Assembly: GCF_963678635.1 (NCBI RefSeq)
Contig: NC_087068.1
Span: 38,029,649-38,093,648 of the forward strand
Direction: 5' to 3'
DNA length: 64,000 nt
Source of the DNA: Symsagittifera roscoffensis
Lineage: Eukaryota > Xenacoelomorpha > Acoela > Convolutidae
The notes under the pieces are model-generated. The model worked only from the letters and a program-made list of their open reading frames with translations. It had not been told where the DNA came from and searched no databases. This document shows, piece after piece, positions 36,401-47,404 of this stretch (positions within the stretch are counted from its first letter, which is position 1; the number at the start of each line of letters is the position of its first letter). The position numbers and the translations under genes are program-made.

Positions 36401-37751
36401 AAAACCACTAGGGCTAGGCAAACAACGCAAAAAACACCTAAGCTAGCACTAGGGGGAGGGGAGAACATACACAGCTGAGGTTGAAGAGTCAGTCCAGGCA
36501 GACAACTGCTGCACTAGGTAGCCCAGACAGAGAGCGAGCCAAGCACCAGTGACGACTCCTACTGCTCCGGTGGCCTACACAGCAAAGCACAATTTAATAT
36601 AATTAAAAAAAACCACTACACGGTAGAAAACAAACTGTGCGCGAGCAAATGCACAGTTTGCCAACCCCTCAGCTAAATTGAAAGCCTCAACAGTGCAGCG
36701 AACAAGCAAGCAACCCTAACCTTACACATCAAACTACGCAAAAACCACTAGGGCTAGGCAAACAACGCAAAAAACACCTAAGCTAGCACTAGGGGGAGGG
36801 GAGAACATACACACCTGAGGTTGAAGAGTCGTTCTGGGCAGACAACTGCTGCACTAGGCAGCCCAGACAGAACCAGCACATCACCAGTGACGACTCCAGG
36901 TGCGCCAGTGTGCAAAACAGCAAAGCAAAATTTATTATAATTTAAAAAAATCACTACACAGCAGAAAACAAATTGTGCGCGAGCAAATGCACAGTTTGCC
37001 AACCCCTCAGCTAAATTGAAAGCCTCAACAGCACAGTGAAAGAGCAAGCAACCTTCACCTTACACATCAAACTAAGCAAAAACCACTAGGGCTAGGCAAA
37101 GAACGCAAAAAAAACACCTAAGCTAGCACTAGGGGGAGGGGAGAACATACACACCTGATGTTGAAGAGTCAGTCCAAGAAGTCAACTGCTGCATTAGGCA
37201 GCCCAGGCAGAGAACCAACCCAGCACCAGTGACGACGCCAACTGCGCCAGTGGCCAAAACAGCATAGCAAAATTTAATCTAATTTTAAAAATCACTATAC
37301 AACAGACAAAAAACTGTGCGCGAGCAAATGCACAGTTTGTCAACCCCTCAGCTAAAATGAAAGCCTCAACAGTGCAGCGAACGAGCAAGCAACCTTAACC
37401 TTACACACCAGACTAAGCAAAAACCACTAGGGCTAGGCAAGGAACGCAAAAAAAACACCTAAGCTAGCACTAGGGGGAGGGGAGAACATACACACCTGAG
37501 GTTGAAGAGTCAGTCCAAGAAGACAACTGCTGCATTAGGCAGCCCAGGCAGATAACCAACCCAGCACCAGTGACGACGCCAACTGCGCCAGTGGCCAAAA
37601 CAGCATAGCAAAATTTAATCTAATTTTAAAAATCACTATACAACTGAAAACAAACTGTGCGCGAGCAAAAGCACAGTGTGTCAACCCCTCAGCTAAATTG
37701 GAAAACTCAAGAGCGCAGCAAACGAGCAAGCAACCTTAACCTTACACACCG
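33476..37751 (+). repeat. 13-copy, ~339-bp tandem array with internal hairpin
   Basis: The marker AAACTGTGC starts at 33,584, 33,922, 34,260, 34,599, 34,937, 35,273, 35,611, 35,951, 36,292, 36,632, 36,970, 37,311 and 37,652, a period of 336-341 bp, with edges in partial units. In most units it forms a perfect 10-bp stem (CAAACTGTGC / GCACAGTTTG) around the 10-base loop GCGAGCAAAT. Copies at 33,922 and 34,260 keep the pairing almost fully, and those at 35,273 and 36,970 carry one stem change. The + strand is rich in A and C and much less AT-rich than its surroundings. Long - strand frames across units arise from the repetition. The role is unknown. Transposase-binding subterminal DNA, a satellite or a small-RNA source are possibilities. 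Confidence 0.93.
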
Positions 37752-39086
37752 TTAAAAGTTTGAGTGTTTTGAAATTCTTTAAGAAACCAAGCATCCTGAT
37801 TGCAAGCTTATAATTGACGATAAAAGAACAGGATTGAAAGAATTTAAACAATCTCTGTTGACTTAATTTCAAAAAGGCAAATTTCAGATTAAAGCATAAA
37901 ATTTATGGTTACCGCTGCTCCCTCTGCCGGTCCCCAAGGGACCGAGTGAGCAACCTACCTGGATCCAGTATACCGGATAAACTTTTAAAAATGCAAAATG
38001 GTTTTCATTCAGAATTGCCGGTATTCAATTACTCAGGAATTTTTCGCTGATTACAAAAATTCATTTTATTAAGCACGGGTTCTAAGAAATACACTGTTAA
38101 GTAAATGAAATTAGGTTTGTTCAAATATCCTTGTTAAAGAAAAGCAAAAAGTTTAAAGTGAGAATAAAAGATATCTTGAAAAGAACATTCAAAAAAATTA
38201 CTACTTTTTTTTAAACAGAAAAAAGTTTGATCAAAGTTTGTTTGAAAAATGTTCATAACATACAATTTTCAGAGAGTACAAAAAAGGTGTCTGGTCAACC
38301 CACAAATCAACCATCTTACCAGCATTAACAAAGTAATTTGGAATTATTTAAAAAGTGAAAAACAATAAAAAGTAACTTTTCTCTGAAAACGAAAAAAATT
38401 ACAAAAACTAAAAAATGAAAACAAAAGTGAATGAAAGTTGCTTCACTTGATGCTTTATTATCAACTTCATTTTTCAAAATATCTTGAAAATTATGGATTT
38501 TATGAAGTGTTAAATCTGGCTAATTTTCCTTGGTGCCTCCAGTGTAAGCACTTTTGAGCTGACTTGGAAAAAAGCACTTTTGAGCAAAAAAACCACATAG
38601 ATAACCTCTATGATAGCCCTAAGAATTTTTTTTCCGAAATGATCAAAAGGCTCAAAATAGCAAACACACCTTTTGGAAACATTTTTATCGAAAATTTCCA
38701 GTAATCAACTTCTAAAACTTTTCGAATTAACAGCCGCATGCAAAAAATAGAACCATGAAACCAGTTAATCTCGAGAACCAACTTTTTGTCAAGTTTCTTT
38801 GTAGGCCAAATTCAGCAGAATACCTCTTATCCACCCCAAAAATTTTTCAGATGCTAGGAAGCAGGCACCAAGACAATCTAGACGCACATTGCAGAAACAC
38901 GGCTTTTCCGATTTCCTGAATGTTACTTTGTATCAGTTTAGCTGCAAAAACTTATGAGATTTAACAGCAACCAGCGGCCGTATTTCTTTTTCACTCAGAA
39001 AAAAACTTTGAAATCATTCTTTAAGAAAATATTGGGAGGGAAATGCTTTTATTTTAATTAAATCCAACTTTTAATTTACCCTTTTC
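37752..39086. other. no gene seen between array and transposase
   Basis: Mostly A/T. A short GC-rich island at 37,910-37,975 holds 'ggtccccaagggacc', a perfect palindrome. No frame recognised. Confidence 0.5.
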
Positions 39087-41348
39087 TTATTTATGGTCAA
39101 AGAATTTACATAATTCGAATAAATAAGTATTGTTTTCAGTCTCGATGCAGAGCATTTTTTCCCAATCAGCAGCTTTGATTACATCTGTAGACTCGGTTTT
39201 TTCTGCAGTGAAGTAGTATCTGGGCACAGGTCCCCCTGGATTTTTTGTTTCAATTTTTGTGATACACGCATATTGATGCCACTTGCCAACGACTTCTCGC
39301 CCATTATCACAAAATACTGTATCTGACCATACTTTTTTTGATGACCATCCGTGTAACAAACAAAATTATTTGGACCTCTTTTGTTTCTGCTATAAGATGT
39401 TGAGTCAAACAAAACTCCATCAACGATTGAACGTGACATGAAAATCGCGTCGGGGTAAAGCAATTTTCCGTAACCTAATAAATTTGTGTGGACAATGTTC
39501 CCAGTAATTTGAGAGATACTGGGCCGAGTCTCTACTGACAACCAGTCGGACAACAAAGAAGTAAGGTGATCGTCTTCAACATTATATGAAAGCAAAAGCC
39601 GTTGCTGTATATTTCTGCGGCAAATGATTCTGCAGTGAGAGTGTGTTCCCGTGAATAGATTGGCAAGTTGTCTCTTCTGGGATTCAAAACTCATTGCAGA
39701 GAAGAGATAAAGTGGTCCATAGTTTCTACATTGATAAGCCATGTGTCTCAACAAATGTACATTCATCGTCTCCGCCTTGGAGTCGCCGAAAAACCGTGCT
39801 GTGTTTTTACAAAAACTATTTAAATACTTTTCTGCAGCATCTATGTCCTCCGATTTACAAGATTCAAGTAGAAGACGAATTCTAAATACAAGACATAAAT
39901 AGTAATCGTAAAACGGCTGGTGTAACAGTTCTTTCATTAGAGCAACTCCGATAAACAAGAAATAGTTAAAAAATTCGTTCGCTTTGAAGTGACCCAAATC
40001 ATTTAATCCGCGAATTTTCCGCGCATGAACGATCAACTCGTTTGGAGCGTTTAGTTTTCTTATCTCGTCGTTAAAATTTTCTTCTGCAAAGCACTTAATT
40101 GTGTAAGCTGCAAATTTAAAAGACTTTTATATACACCAAGCAAAACGCAGTGCATATAGTCTACGCCAGCAGATAGTGGCAGATTAGGAACAATGAAATC
40201 GAAACAACTCCGTCTTTCGACTCGAACTACATTAAAAACAATTTTTTCATTGAGAACATCAGCTAGTCTTACAATATTTTCATTTACGTCTTTAGTTCTG
40301 TATTGAAAAGTTTGCTCAAAGGGGTAGTAGCTATGCGCCCGTCCAATTGTTGTTCCCAAAGCCGTGCATAAATTACATCCATTAAAACCATTATTTTTGT
40401 ACATATTTAGAACACTAGCTTTAGCTGGAATATCGGCAACTATAATTAGGCACTTGAACTGAACTTTGACTTTATTAACAACGAATAACTGTTCTAACTC
40501 AGCTTTCATGTGGTTGACAATTAGTTGCCAAGGCGGTTTTTCGGAGCCGCTGTAAAGGGCAGCAAGCGCAATATTTTTTCGAGAAAAACGTAATGTCGGT
40601 GTGAATTAAGCGATGGCCAGCCACACAGGCCACAATTGGCCTTTGCTACTTGAATTAGAAAGGCTTACCCCGTCAGTAGATGAAACTAAGTGCAGTGTTA
40701 TTTTTTCATCGGAAGGCTCTATTGGTGGAGCAACTTCAAGATAAAAATCATTCATCTTTGAAAATTTTTTTCGTTGATCAGAATATGAGATCAACGAGTT
40801 CCAGTTTCGGACCACTATTTGAACAAGATCTGACCCGAAACATAAAACACACAAATGACCCCCCGGAACTTCAGTGTCCAGTCTTGTGTCGATAACAAAA
40901 CTACGTTTCATATCTTTCAAAAAAGCATAACTCGACGGAAGATTATTTTTATCGATCAGTGTATCAATTAATAGGTGAAAATCTACAGCTCCCTTGTCGG
41001 ATAAATTATTTTTTAGACAGAAAGATTTCATTGCAAGCACAGTATTGTGCAATCCTGATTTTAGGTACGGACTCAACTCAATTGACATAGGTATTTTGTC
41101 CTCATCTTCAAAATCAAACTTGAAAGACGTGTCAATTTCTTCATTTATTGATGATATTGATATATCCGGCAAAACATTTTCAGATTGATCTAAAATTGGA
41201 GTTGAAGTTGTTTTTTCTCTTAAACACATGTTCGTTGATAGAGAGTCTTTATTGCAAAACTGGTTGAGTTCATAGTGGCTACTTTCCAAATCAATAGACT
41301 CAGAACAAAGGCTAACAGGGGTTAGATCAGTACTAGCGCTAACAGGAA
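39087..41348 (-). pseudogene. CACTA/EnSpm-type DDE transposase, fused to SET upstream
   Basis: Read on the - strand the pieces follow the tnp2-type order. An N-terminal part runs about 41,348-40,606 and ends with STDGVSLSNSSSKGQLWPVW. A core at 40,605-40,060 has GCNLC and GVDYMHCVLLGVYKSLL. A C-terminal part at about 40,075-39,087 has GHFKANEFFNYF, NVHLLRHM and YGPLYLFSAMSFE. Likely catalytic residues are Asp (40,674-40,672), Asp of the DxxH motif (40,161-40,159) and Glu (39,976-39,974). Damage: an in-frame TAA at 40,608-40,606, a shift near 40,075 (QKKI to ENFNDEIRKL), and another near 39,320, after which the frame starting VVGKWHQY continues to 39,087. Joined upstream to the SET frame by a one-base slip. 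The enzyme would cut and rejoin transposon ends. It cannot be made intact now. Confidence 0.85.
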
Positions 41349-42191
41349 TTAAATTTTTCCAGACTGCTCCGGCTCAAAAAACGACCATTTTTTGCTCATT
41401 TTTAAAGATCTTGGTTTTTTTCTGACTAGAGCAGGTTCAGGTGTGCAATTTCTAGCAACACCATTTTCTGAAATGATTGATTCTGCAACCTCTCTTATTA
41501 AATTCGTCAAACAAACATCTAACTGCTCCATGATTATATCCGTTGTATCGCTGCTTATGTATTCAACTGCAATTTCACTGAAAATCTCTTTTTCAGCATC
41601 CAAATGTACGTGTGCAGCATTCCTCACACAAGTTAGGCATCCACATTCATTATCCTCAAAAAAGTGGCAACTATACTTGACTAAAATTTCGTCTCCAGGT
41701 GAAATTTTTTTCAAGGTTTCTATACGCACGAGTTGTTGGTCACTCGAGAAATCATATTTTGAGTTCGGCCCACAATCAGAGTTGATAAACCGTAAGGGAC
41801 ACAGCATTAGATTTAATTTCCCATTTGACGATTTTTCCATCACAGATAAGGAACAGGAAAAGTCTTCGGGAACAGGTGTTATGAAACCTATGGGGGTTTT
41901 TCTGAACAACGTTCCGGCTGTTACTTTATCTTTGCCACAATAAATCAACTTATATCCACCATATCTGTCGTGTACAATTTTGAAACTGCCTTCCAAGTCA
42001 CGGTAGGCCTTACAACATAATTCATAATAGTTGCGCCAAACTTCATTTTCTTGACATGTTTTATCAAAAATGCGGCGCGACTGCAAGATCAAAACTCTTT
42101 CTGCTTTCAACCCACCATACTCAACCGCCAGTTTTACCGCCTGGCCGTCGCAGTGGGCGAGCGTTTTCCAATTTACTTTTCGATCCATCAA
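41349..42191 (-). pseudogene. SUV4-20-like SET domain, N-terminal part of the transposase gene
   Basis: The frame has ATG at 42,191 and 280 codons. Residues ~76-178 look like a SET domain: HDRYGGYKL, AGTLFRKTPIGFITPVPE, RFINSDCGPNS (137-143 is the NHxCxPN position), GDEILVKYSCHFF (166-178), then a post-SET C-x-C-x2-C (183, 185, 188). SET enzymes use S-adenosylmethionine to methylate lysines. The layout resembles SUV4-20 more than SMYD or SET1. The usual His of NHDC is Ser, which may impair activity. The frame ends at TAA 41,351-41,349, but a one-base shift in the A5 run just before it leads straight into the transposase frame (KNLIPVSASTDLTPV). I infer one ancestral SET-transposase protein, now frameshifted. 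A second possibility is two adjacent genes. Confidence 0.75.
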
Positions 42192-42680
42192 TAACCTGGA
42201 AGACTTTCAAATGATATAAATCGATTGAGCTAAGAAACCAAACAACGAAAACGTTACTTTACTTTCTGTAAAAACAAACCAAGTATAACGGAGACGATGC
42301 GGGACTTCGCACTACTTGATATACAACAAAAGATGGGAACGCAATTAGCCCCCAAAAAAATTGCATGCTTCGCACCATTTGGGAAACAGACTAAAAAAAA
42401 CATTGAACGAAATCGTCAATGTCGGCAAAACTAGATCTATCAATAAGAGTCCCCTTACCCTCAAAACACACAAACACTCAAAAGTCTTTATTTGCCCCTC
42501 AAATGAACCAAAAAGAGGCCAGTAAGCTGATATCAGAAAAACCTAAACCTATTAAGCTTATAAAAAGCAAAACCGAAGCCGAGAACAGTAAAAAAATATA
42601 TATATATTTCCAACAATACACGCACAATACTCTTTTCGCTGGTCGAAACCGTAATAAGGCCAATAAGGCCAATGAAAAAC
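42192..42680. other. upstream region of the SET-transposase gene
   Basis: This is the presumed 5' side of the - strand gene. It includes open frames over low-complexity DNA that are not convincing. No TATA box or terminal repeat is clear. Confidence 0.4.
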
Positions 42681-43105
42681 CATATGTATGTATATATGTA
42701 TATGTGTGCATATATGTAAATTTATGTATATTTGTATATTTATGTATATATGTATATGAATGTATATATGTATATGTATGTATATATGTATATGTATGTA
42801 TATAGGTATATGTATGTATACATGTATATATGTATATGTTTGTATTCATGTTTATATATTTATATATGTTTATGTATGTTTATATGTATATGATGTATAT
42901 ATGCATATGTATGTAAATATGTATATGTATGTATATTAATGTATATAAGTATATGTATGTATATATGTAAATGTATGTATATATGTATATGTATGTATAT
43001 ATGTAAATGTATGTATATATCTGTATGGTATAAGTATGTATATATGGTTATGTATGAATTTATGTATGTATGTATATATGTATATGTATGTAATTATGTA
43101 TGTAA
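42681..43105. repeat. TATGTATA-type microsatellite
   Basis: Long imperfect run of TATGTATA/TGTATATG units. The Tyr/Ile-rich frames on both strands are products of the repeat. Confidence 0.95.
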
Positions 43106-43235
43106 ATTCTTAACCATTGCAACAAACGAACGACATAGCTTAAGCGTGAAAAAATTCTTTCGTAAAACAATTTAGGCTTACCAGCACCTTATAAATTCAA
43201 TTTATTTAATGCTATTAACTAGTTGGCAGTAGATC

Positions 43236-43532
43236 GTCGCGAAAGTCGCAACACAATACAATTCGTCATAAAATTTTGACTATACTTTCTAATTTGACTA
43301 AAGACTTGCTAAGTTTCAGGCTGCCGCGAAAATCGCAGCAAGTTTTTCATCTAAAATCTGTTCTGAGACTGGTTTTAAAACTTTTTTCCTGAGCAAGAAG
43401 TTTTTTAAAAATCTCATCATTGCGGAAGTCGCAGCAAATCAATTCTCTTTTTCTCTTGTTTGGCTGAAACCTCATCAGGTCTGCTGCAAAGAAAAAGTCA
43501 TTTAAATATTTAAACGCCACGGAAATCTCAGC
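43236..43532 (+). repeat. iteron-like block 1: four 17-base motifs every ~90-97 bp
   Basis: Motifs at 43,236-43,252, 43,323-43,339, 43,419-43,435 and 43,516-43,532 resemble GCCGCGAAAATCGCAGC. The best ones have GCGA/TCGC symmetry. Sequence between motifs is much less alike. Block 2 (45,200-45,500) repeats the same four motifs with nearly the same spacing and alignable flanks. Possible roles: protein-binding subterminal repeats of the giant element, or a hairpin-RNA cluster. No function is shown. Confidence 0.65.
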
Positions 43533-44645
43533 ACTAAAATAGAAACAGAAACTGTTGGACCATTCAAAAAATTTTAAAACTGTTGGACCATTTTGAAGGT
43601 TATCGTTTATACATAAAAACGCTTCAAAAAATCAAAACTCTACACCGCAAAAGCTCGAACTTTATCGTGGTTTTATCATGAACTGGAAAAGTAATTCAAA
43701 AAAAAACGATAACCAGCATATAAGAATCTTCACTGCGTTCACTGACCTGAACTGCCAGTATGCCTCTGACAAAAGAATACTGATGAACCAATTTTAAATT
43801 GTCAAAACATCGGCATTTTGCTCATGAAAGCCAACAATTGAATTAGAAAGAACCGGTTAACGAACAGATAAAATCAACCAAATTAGTCACCTTTGGCGAC
43901 ACTAATTTCTCACAATTTTCAGTCTTAATTACATACTACATATATAGTAATACAGCAATATAATTCAGGGAAATTGGAACGGTCTGAAATACATATAATT
44001 CAAAACAAAGGCATCAAATCAACTATCTGTTATTTTTGGAGAACCCTGAGGAATTTAATTTTGATCAAAATTTAAAAAAAAATGCACATGCGTTATAGCA
44101 CCAAATGTTGACTGTGTATACGGAAAAAACATAAGTAACCATTTCAATAATATTTGAATGTGTCCCTGTATGGGTTCTTCAAAAACTTTACAGTAACCAT
44201 CTCCTAAAGTGGACAAGTTAAGCGATAGAATTAGATTAAACGAGCAAATTCGTTTTGACCACTTAGTTTTGAGTGAAAGCAACCAATTGTTGCAAAAAAA
44301 TTATACCAATGGTTAAATTCAAGAACAAGGTAAACCTTATGCAAATAAAGCAAAGCACTTGAATTTATTTGGAAGTTTCATCGATTGGCTTAGTTAATGA
44401 CGATTAATGACTCAATGTACTTGTCCTGATCACTTCACATGCCTTTATTTCCTTCAATTTCCTGCTTTCTTGCGAACAAAGCTCGCTTGGATTTGTGCCC
44501 AACCCCAACTGCGTTGAAACCTTCTTTCATTTGATGAAAGGCAACTTGCGGTCGAATACACATAGACCAGCGAACTCCACATGCAGCTAAAACCAAACAA
44601 ACGTTTAAATATTTTTAAATTTTTTCAGCAAACAAGATAATTTGC
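43533..44645. other. spacer between iteron block 1 and BEN-like exon
   Basis: AT-rich. A short repeat 'ctgttggaccatt' occurs at 43,553 and 43,583. No supported frame. Confidence 0.45.
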
Positions 44646-44865
44646 TCATTGTTGTTTTACTTTTTCAATACTAGTTGGGGACGGAAACTCAACTCGAGTA
44701 TTCCGGTCAATTCGCCCCGGCTCCAGAACATAGTCTTCGAGTTCTTTGTCACTGAACAGAAGTCTTGCAACTGCGCGTCCCCATAAGTTTGGCGTTGATC
44801 CTTTCACAGTTACAAGATTTATTCCATTATGCTCTATTTTTTGCAAGTTTTCAAGCTCATCGGGG
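44646..44865 (-). CDS. BEN-like domain, terminal exon
   Basis: The - strand frame ends in TGA at 44,648-44,646. It contains STPNLWGRAVARLLFSDKEL followed by a segment with EPGRIDRNTRVEF, resembling the LARxLFsdeEL core of BEN domains, which bind DNA or mediate chromatin contacts. A likely acceptor (caacaag before CCCCGATGAG) puts the exon start at 44,865. The frame would then need one base to complete a codon begun in the preceding exon. The two coiled-coil exons upstream end in phase 0, so at least one exon is missing between them or the gene is damaged. The similarity is moderate, and another small DNA-binding fold is possible. Confidence 0.5.
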
Positions 44866-44959
44866 CTTGTTGATTCAAAAAACCCATAAGTTCTTTTGAG
44901 TCACTCTTAACTTAATTTGAGGAAGCATAGAAAACTTTTCTAAGTTTTGGCATTTTGAA

Positions 44960-45070
44960 AAATAAAGTTTTTTAGGTTGCAGCCTTTTTGATTTTGAGAG
45001 CAAGTTATTCTTTTAGGGTTTTTTTATGAACCTAAACCATTTTAAAAGACTGGATTATTGAGCAACTTTC
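44960..45070 (+). repeat. short repeat, copy 1
   Basis: The stretch from TTGCAGCCTTTTTGATTTTG through TGAACCTAAACCATTT to CTGGATTATTGA recurs, diverged, at 45,705-45,795 and more weakly near 46,960-46,985. Confidence 0.55.
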
Positions 45071-45199
45071 ACTAGGAAAACAAAAAACGAAAATCCTTTA
45101 TCAAAAGTAGTAGTTCACGTTGTTTATCATTCCTGAAATAAATGATCGCCAGTTTGAGATTGAGTAATTTAATGCTATCAAGAAGTTAGCAGTAGATGG

Positions 45200-45500
45200 T
45201 CGCAAAAGTCGCAACACACCTAAACAATTTGTAATTATTTTTTGATTATGCTTTCTAATCTGACTAAGAACTTGCTAAATTTCAGACTGCCGCGGAAATT
45301 GCAGCAAGCCTTTCATCTGAAATCTGTTCTGAATCTGGTTTTAAAATTAATTTTTAGTATCAATTCGATCTTTTATTAATCCTGATTACCACGAAAATCG
45401 TAGAAAACCAGACCTTCTAGTTATTCCCTTGTTGTGAACCCTCATCAATTCTCCTTCACAAAAAAATCATTAAGTAATTAGTAGCCGCGGAAATCGCAAC
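45200..45500 (+). repeat. iteron-like block 2
   Basis: Motifs at 45,200-45,216, 45,289-45,305, about 45,388-45,404 and 45,484-45,500 (starts 89, 99 and 96 bases apart). Flanks such as 'tagcagtagat', 'cttgctaa.tttcag' and 'catctgaaatctgttctga' align to block 1, so the whole ~350-bp block was duplicated about 1.97 kb apart in direct orientation. Confidence 0.65.
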
Positions 45501-45854
45501 TCTTAAGTTTTAAAAACTCTTTAGATAAATTTGTTGACGAAGAGTTTTTTTTGCTACAGATTTCTTTGAAATTCACATTAAACTGTTCAAAAAGTCATAT
45601 TTTATTACTTTTACCACCAGAAACGCAAAACTGAAAGAAAAAAACGGATTGAAGAGATTTAAACATTTTTCAATTTTCTAATTTTGACAAAAAATGTTTT
45701 TAAGACTGCAGCTTTTGTGATTTTGACAGCAAGCTATTATTTTAAAAATGATTTCTTGAACCTAAACCAATTTAGAAAACTGGATTATTGAAGCTGGGAT
45801 CAGAGATGCTGGGTTTTTAGCAAAACCGTTCTTTAGGAATAAAGCAAGTCTTAC

Positions 45855-46046
45855 CACTTGCTTCATATTCTTGGCCAGTTTTGTCATCTCTTCTAGATTT
45901 CGCGAAACCAAAATGTCTAGGCTTTTGCACAAAACTGTTGTAGCAGTAGTTAATTTTTGGGTTGTTGACTGTAAACACCCAACAGTTTCCTGAAGCTGAA
46001 CCACAACTTTTGATAATCCTTGTTGTGCTCCATTCTGATCAGTCGA
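45855..46046 (-). CDS. coiled-coil exon of the BEN-like gene
   Basis: A 192-base exon, phase 0 at both ends, with acceptor gttttcttgtag before TCGACTGAT and donor GTAAGA after CAAGTG. It encodes 64 residues in which hydrophobic residues recur in heptad fashion (LSKVVVQLQETVGCLQS, LCKSLDILVSRNLEEMTKLA), as expected of a coiled coil. N-terminal coiled coils are common in BEN proteins and in transposon-borne DNA-binding proteins. The exon follows 46,225-46,368 in frame. Confidence 0.6.
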
Positions 46047-46224
46047 CTACAAGAAAACAAAATGATTTTTCCCGGAGTAGTAGTTTGAACTAATATCCTT
46101 TGCACTTAAGCGGTTTGCATTACAAATTTAGTTCGTCTTTGAAAAAGAATGAACAGATCGATCAGTGAAAAAATTTTCAATTCTTATTTAATCGGAAAAG
46201 TTTTCTGAAAAAAGCACTAATTAC

Positions 46225-46368
46225 CTGAATGACTGTGACACCTTTTGCAGCTTGTTCATAACTGATCAAATTCTTCTTTGGTTTTGGCAGTGCATAAGGA
46301 GTTGATGTTTTTCGTTTGATATTTCCTGAGTTATTCAGGAGTGGCAGAGTTCTATTAGCGGTGTTAAC
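46225..46368 (-). CDS. basic N-terminal exon of the BEN-like gene
   Basis: A 144-base exon (48 codons), phase 0 on both sides. The acceptor is tttatttgttag before GTTAACACC and the donor GTAATT follows ATTCAG. The product is basic in the middle (NIKRKTSTPYALPKPKKNL), which could serve as a nuclear-localisation signal. No start codon lies in it, so a further upstream exon is expected and was not identified. Confidence 0.5.
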
Positions 46369-47343
46369 CTAACAAATAAAACAAATGAGCTTAAAGCAGG
46401 GAACAGGCACATTCTTTTTATAAAAAAAGATGGTAGGCTGAGAAAAAAATGAGAAAGAGCAAGAAACTTATCTGATGACAAAAGTTGCAATGTAAATTCG
46501 ATTTCTCACTTTTCTCCTAAACTGATTAATTTTTTGTGTTTCAATGTCCACTTTTGGTTTTTTATGCATTAAGGAACAACAAAGATACAAAGAAACTTAA
46601 TGAAAATTAGGAAAATTTCTGGTGGGTTCCAAGTTATTTTTTAATCGATTTGTTTTTTCAGCATTTTAATTAAAAACTGAAACCAAGAAACTCGAAACTA
46701 AACTAGGAAAGGTCGAAAAAAATGTATCTAAAAATATAAGCTCTATTAGAGTGTTGTTCATTATCAATTTGGTGATGAATACCAATTCGGTGATGAAAAA
46801 TTGCCGCAATCGGTTAATAGTTTTACATTGAACAAATCAAAACAAATATGGATTAATTTTAGAAGCTAACTGTTCTTTGATTTACGATAATCAAATAGCA
46901 CGATTTCTTAAAGCTCTGTGAATTTTCAGAACGATAATTAAAACTTTTTTGATAAATTTAACCCAATTTGAGAAAACTGGATCAATAGGTAAAACTTTTA
47001 TTCCGCTGGAAAATTCAATAATTAAATTTCACTTTCGAAATTAGATTTCGATCATGTGACTTTTATAATTTTGCTGATCGATAGTGGAATTAACCCTCCT
47101 TTTAACAAAGCCTGAACAAATTATAAGACTTTTTTAGAAAAAAATGATCGAGACCTATATAAGTCTGAAATACGTTCATCAACTCTTAATAGAATAAATC
47201 ATAGTAGGTAAAATTACAAACATTAAATACATAAAAGAAGCTTTGCTTCGCAGACACTAGCGAGAACACGACATAGCAGCTCTATGAAGTGCAATAAGAA
47301 AAACTCGAAATAAGCCTCGAAGTACTAAAATACAAAACTGGCC
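46369..47343. other. no further exon identified
   Basis: AT-rich DNA upstream of the BEN-like gene. The 5' exon and promoter of that gene should lie here or beyond, but I cannot identify them. Confidence 0.4.
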
Positions 47344-47404
47344 ATGTCTGAGGTTCGAACCTGCGACCTAGAGATTACGTTTCTCAAACTCTAACCACAG
47401 ACGC
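47344..47404 (-). repeat. tRNA-like SINE head
   Basis: On the - strand there is an A-box-like TGTGGTTAGAG and a perfect B box (GGTTCGAACCT). A GAGA/TCTC stem around a seven-base loop contains CGT. The outer pairing is imperfect (GTCTG/CAGAC). At about 61 bases it is too short for a tRNA, and the loop lacks the usual T before the anticodon. I read it as a degenerate tRNA-derived promoter of a SINE, whose body would be about 47,340-47,220. Confidence 0.5.

Noticed and set aside
34757-37729. Repeated - strand frames of 64-89 codons with Ala/Leu/Val-rich sequence
   Set aside because: They arise once per unit from the tandem array, start and stop at differing points, and are broken in other units by small indels.
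33476-37751. CRISPR array
   Set aside because: The unit is ~339 bp and repeats as a whole with no short repeat/variable spacer pattern, and the DNA is eukaryotic.
41392-41943. 183-codon + strand frame
   Set aside because: It is antisense to the SET frame, which has a clear domain pattern.
42419-43175. Tyr/Ile/Cys-rich frames on both strands
   Set aside because: They are translations of the TATGTATA microsatellite.
47344-47404. Intact tRNA gene (CGT loop, possibly Thr)
   Set aside because: Too short, weak outer stem, incomplete D arm and no T before the anticodon. A degenerate SINE head is a better reading.
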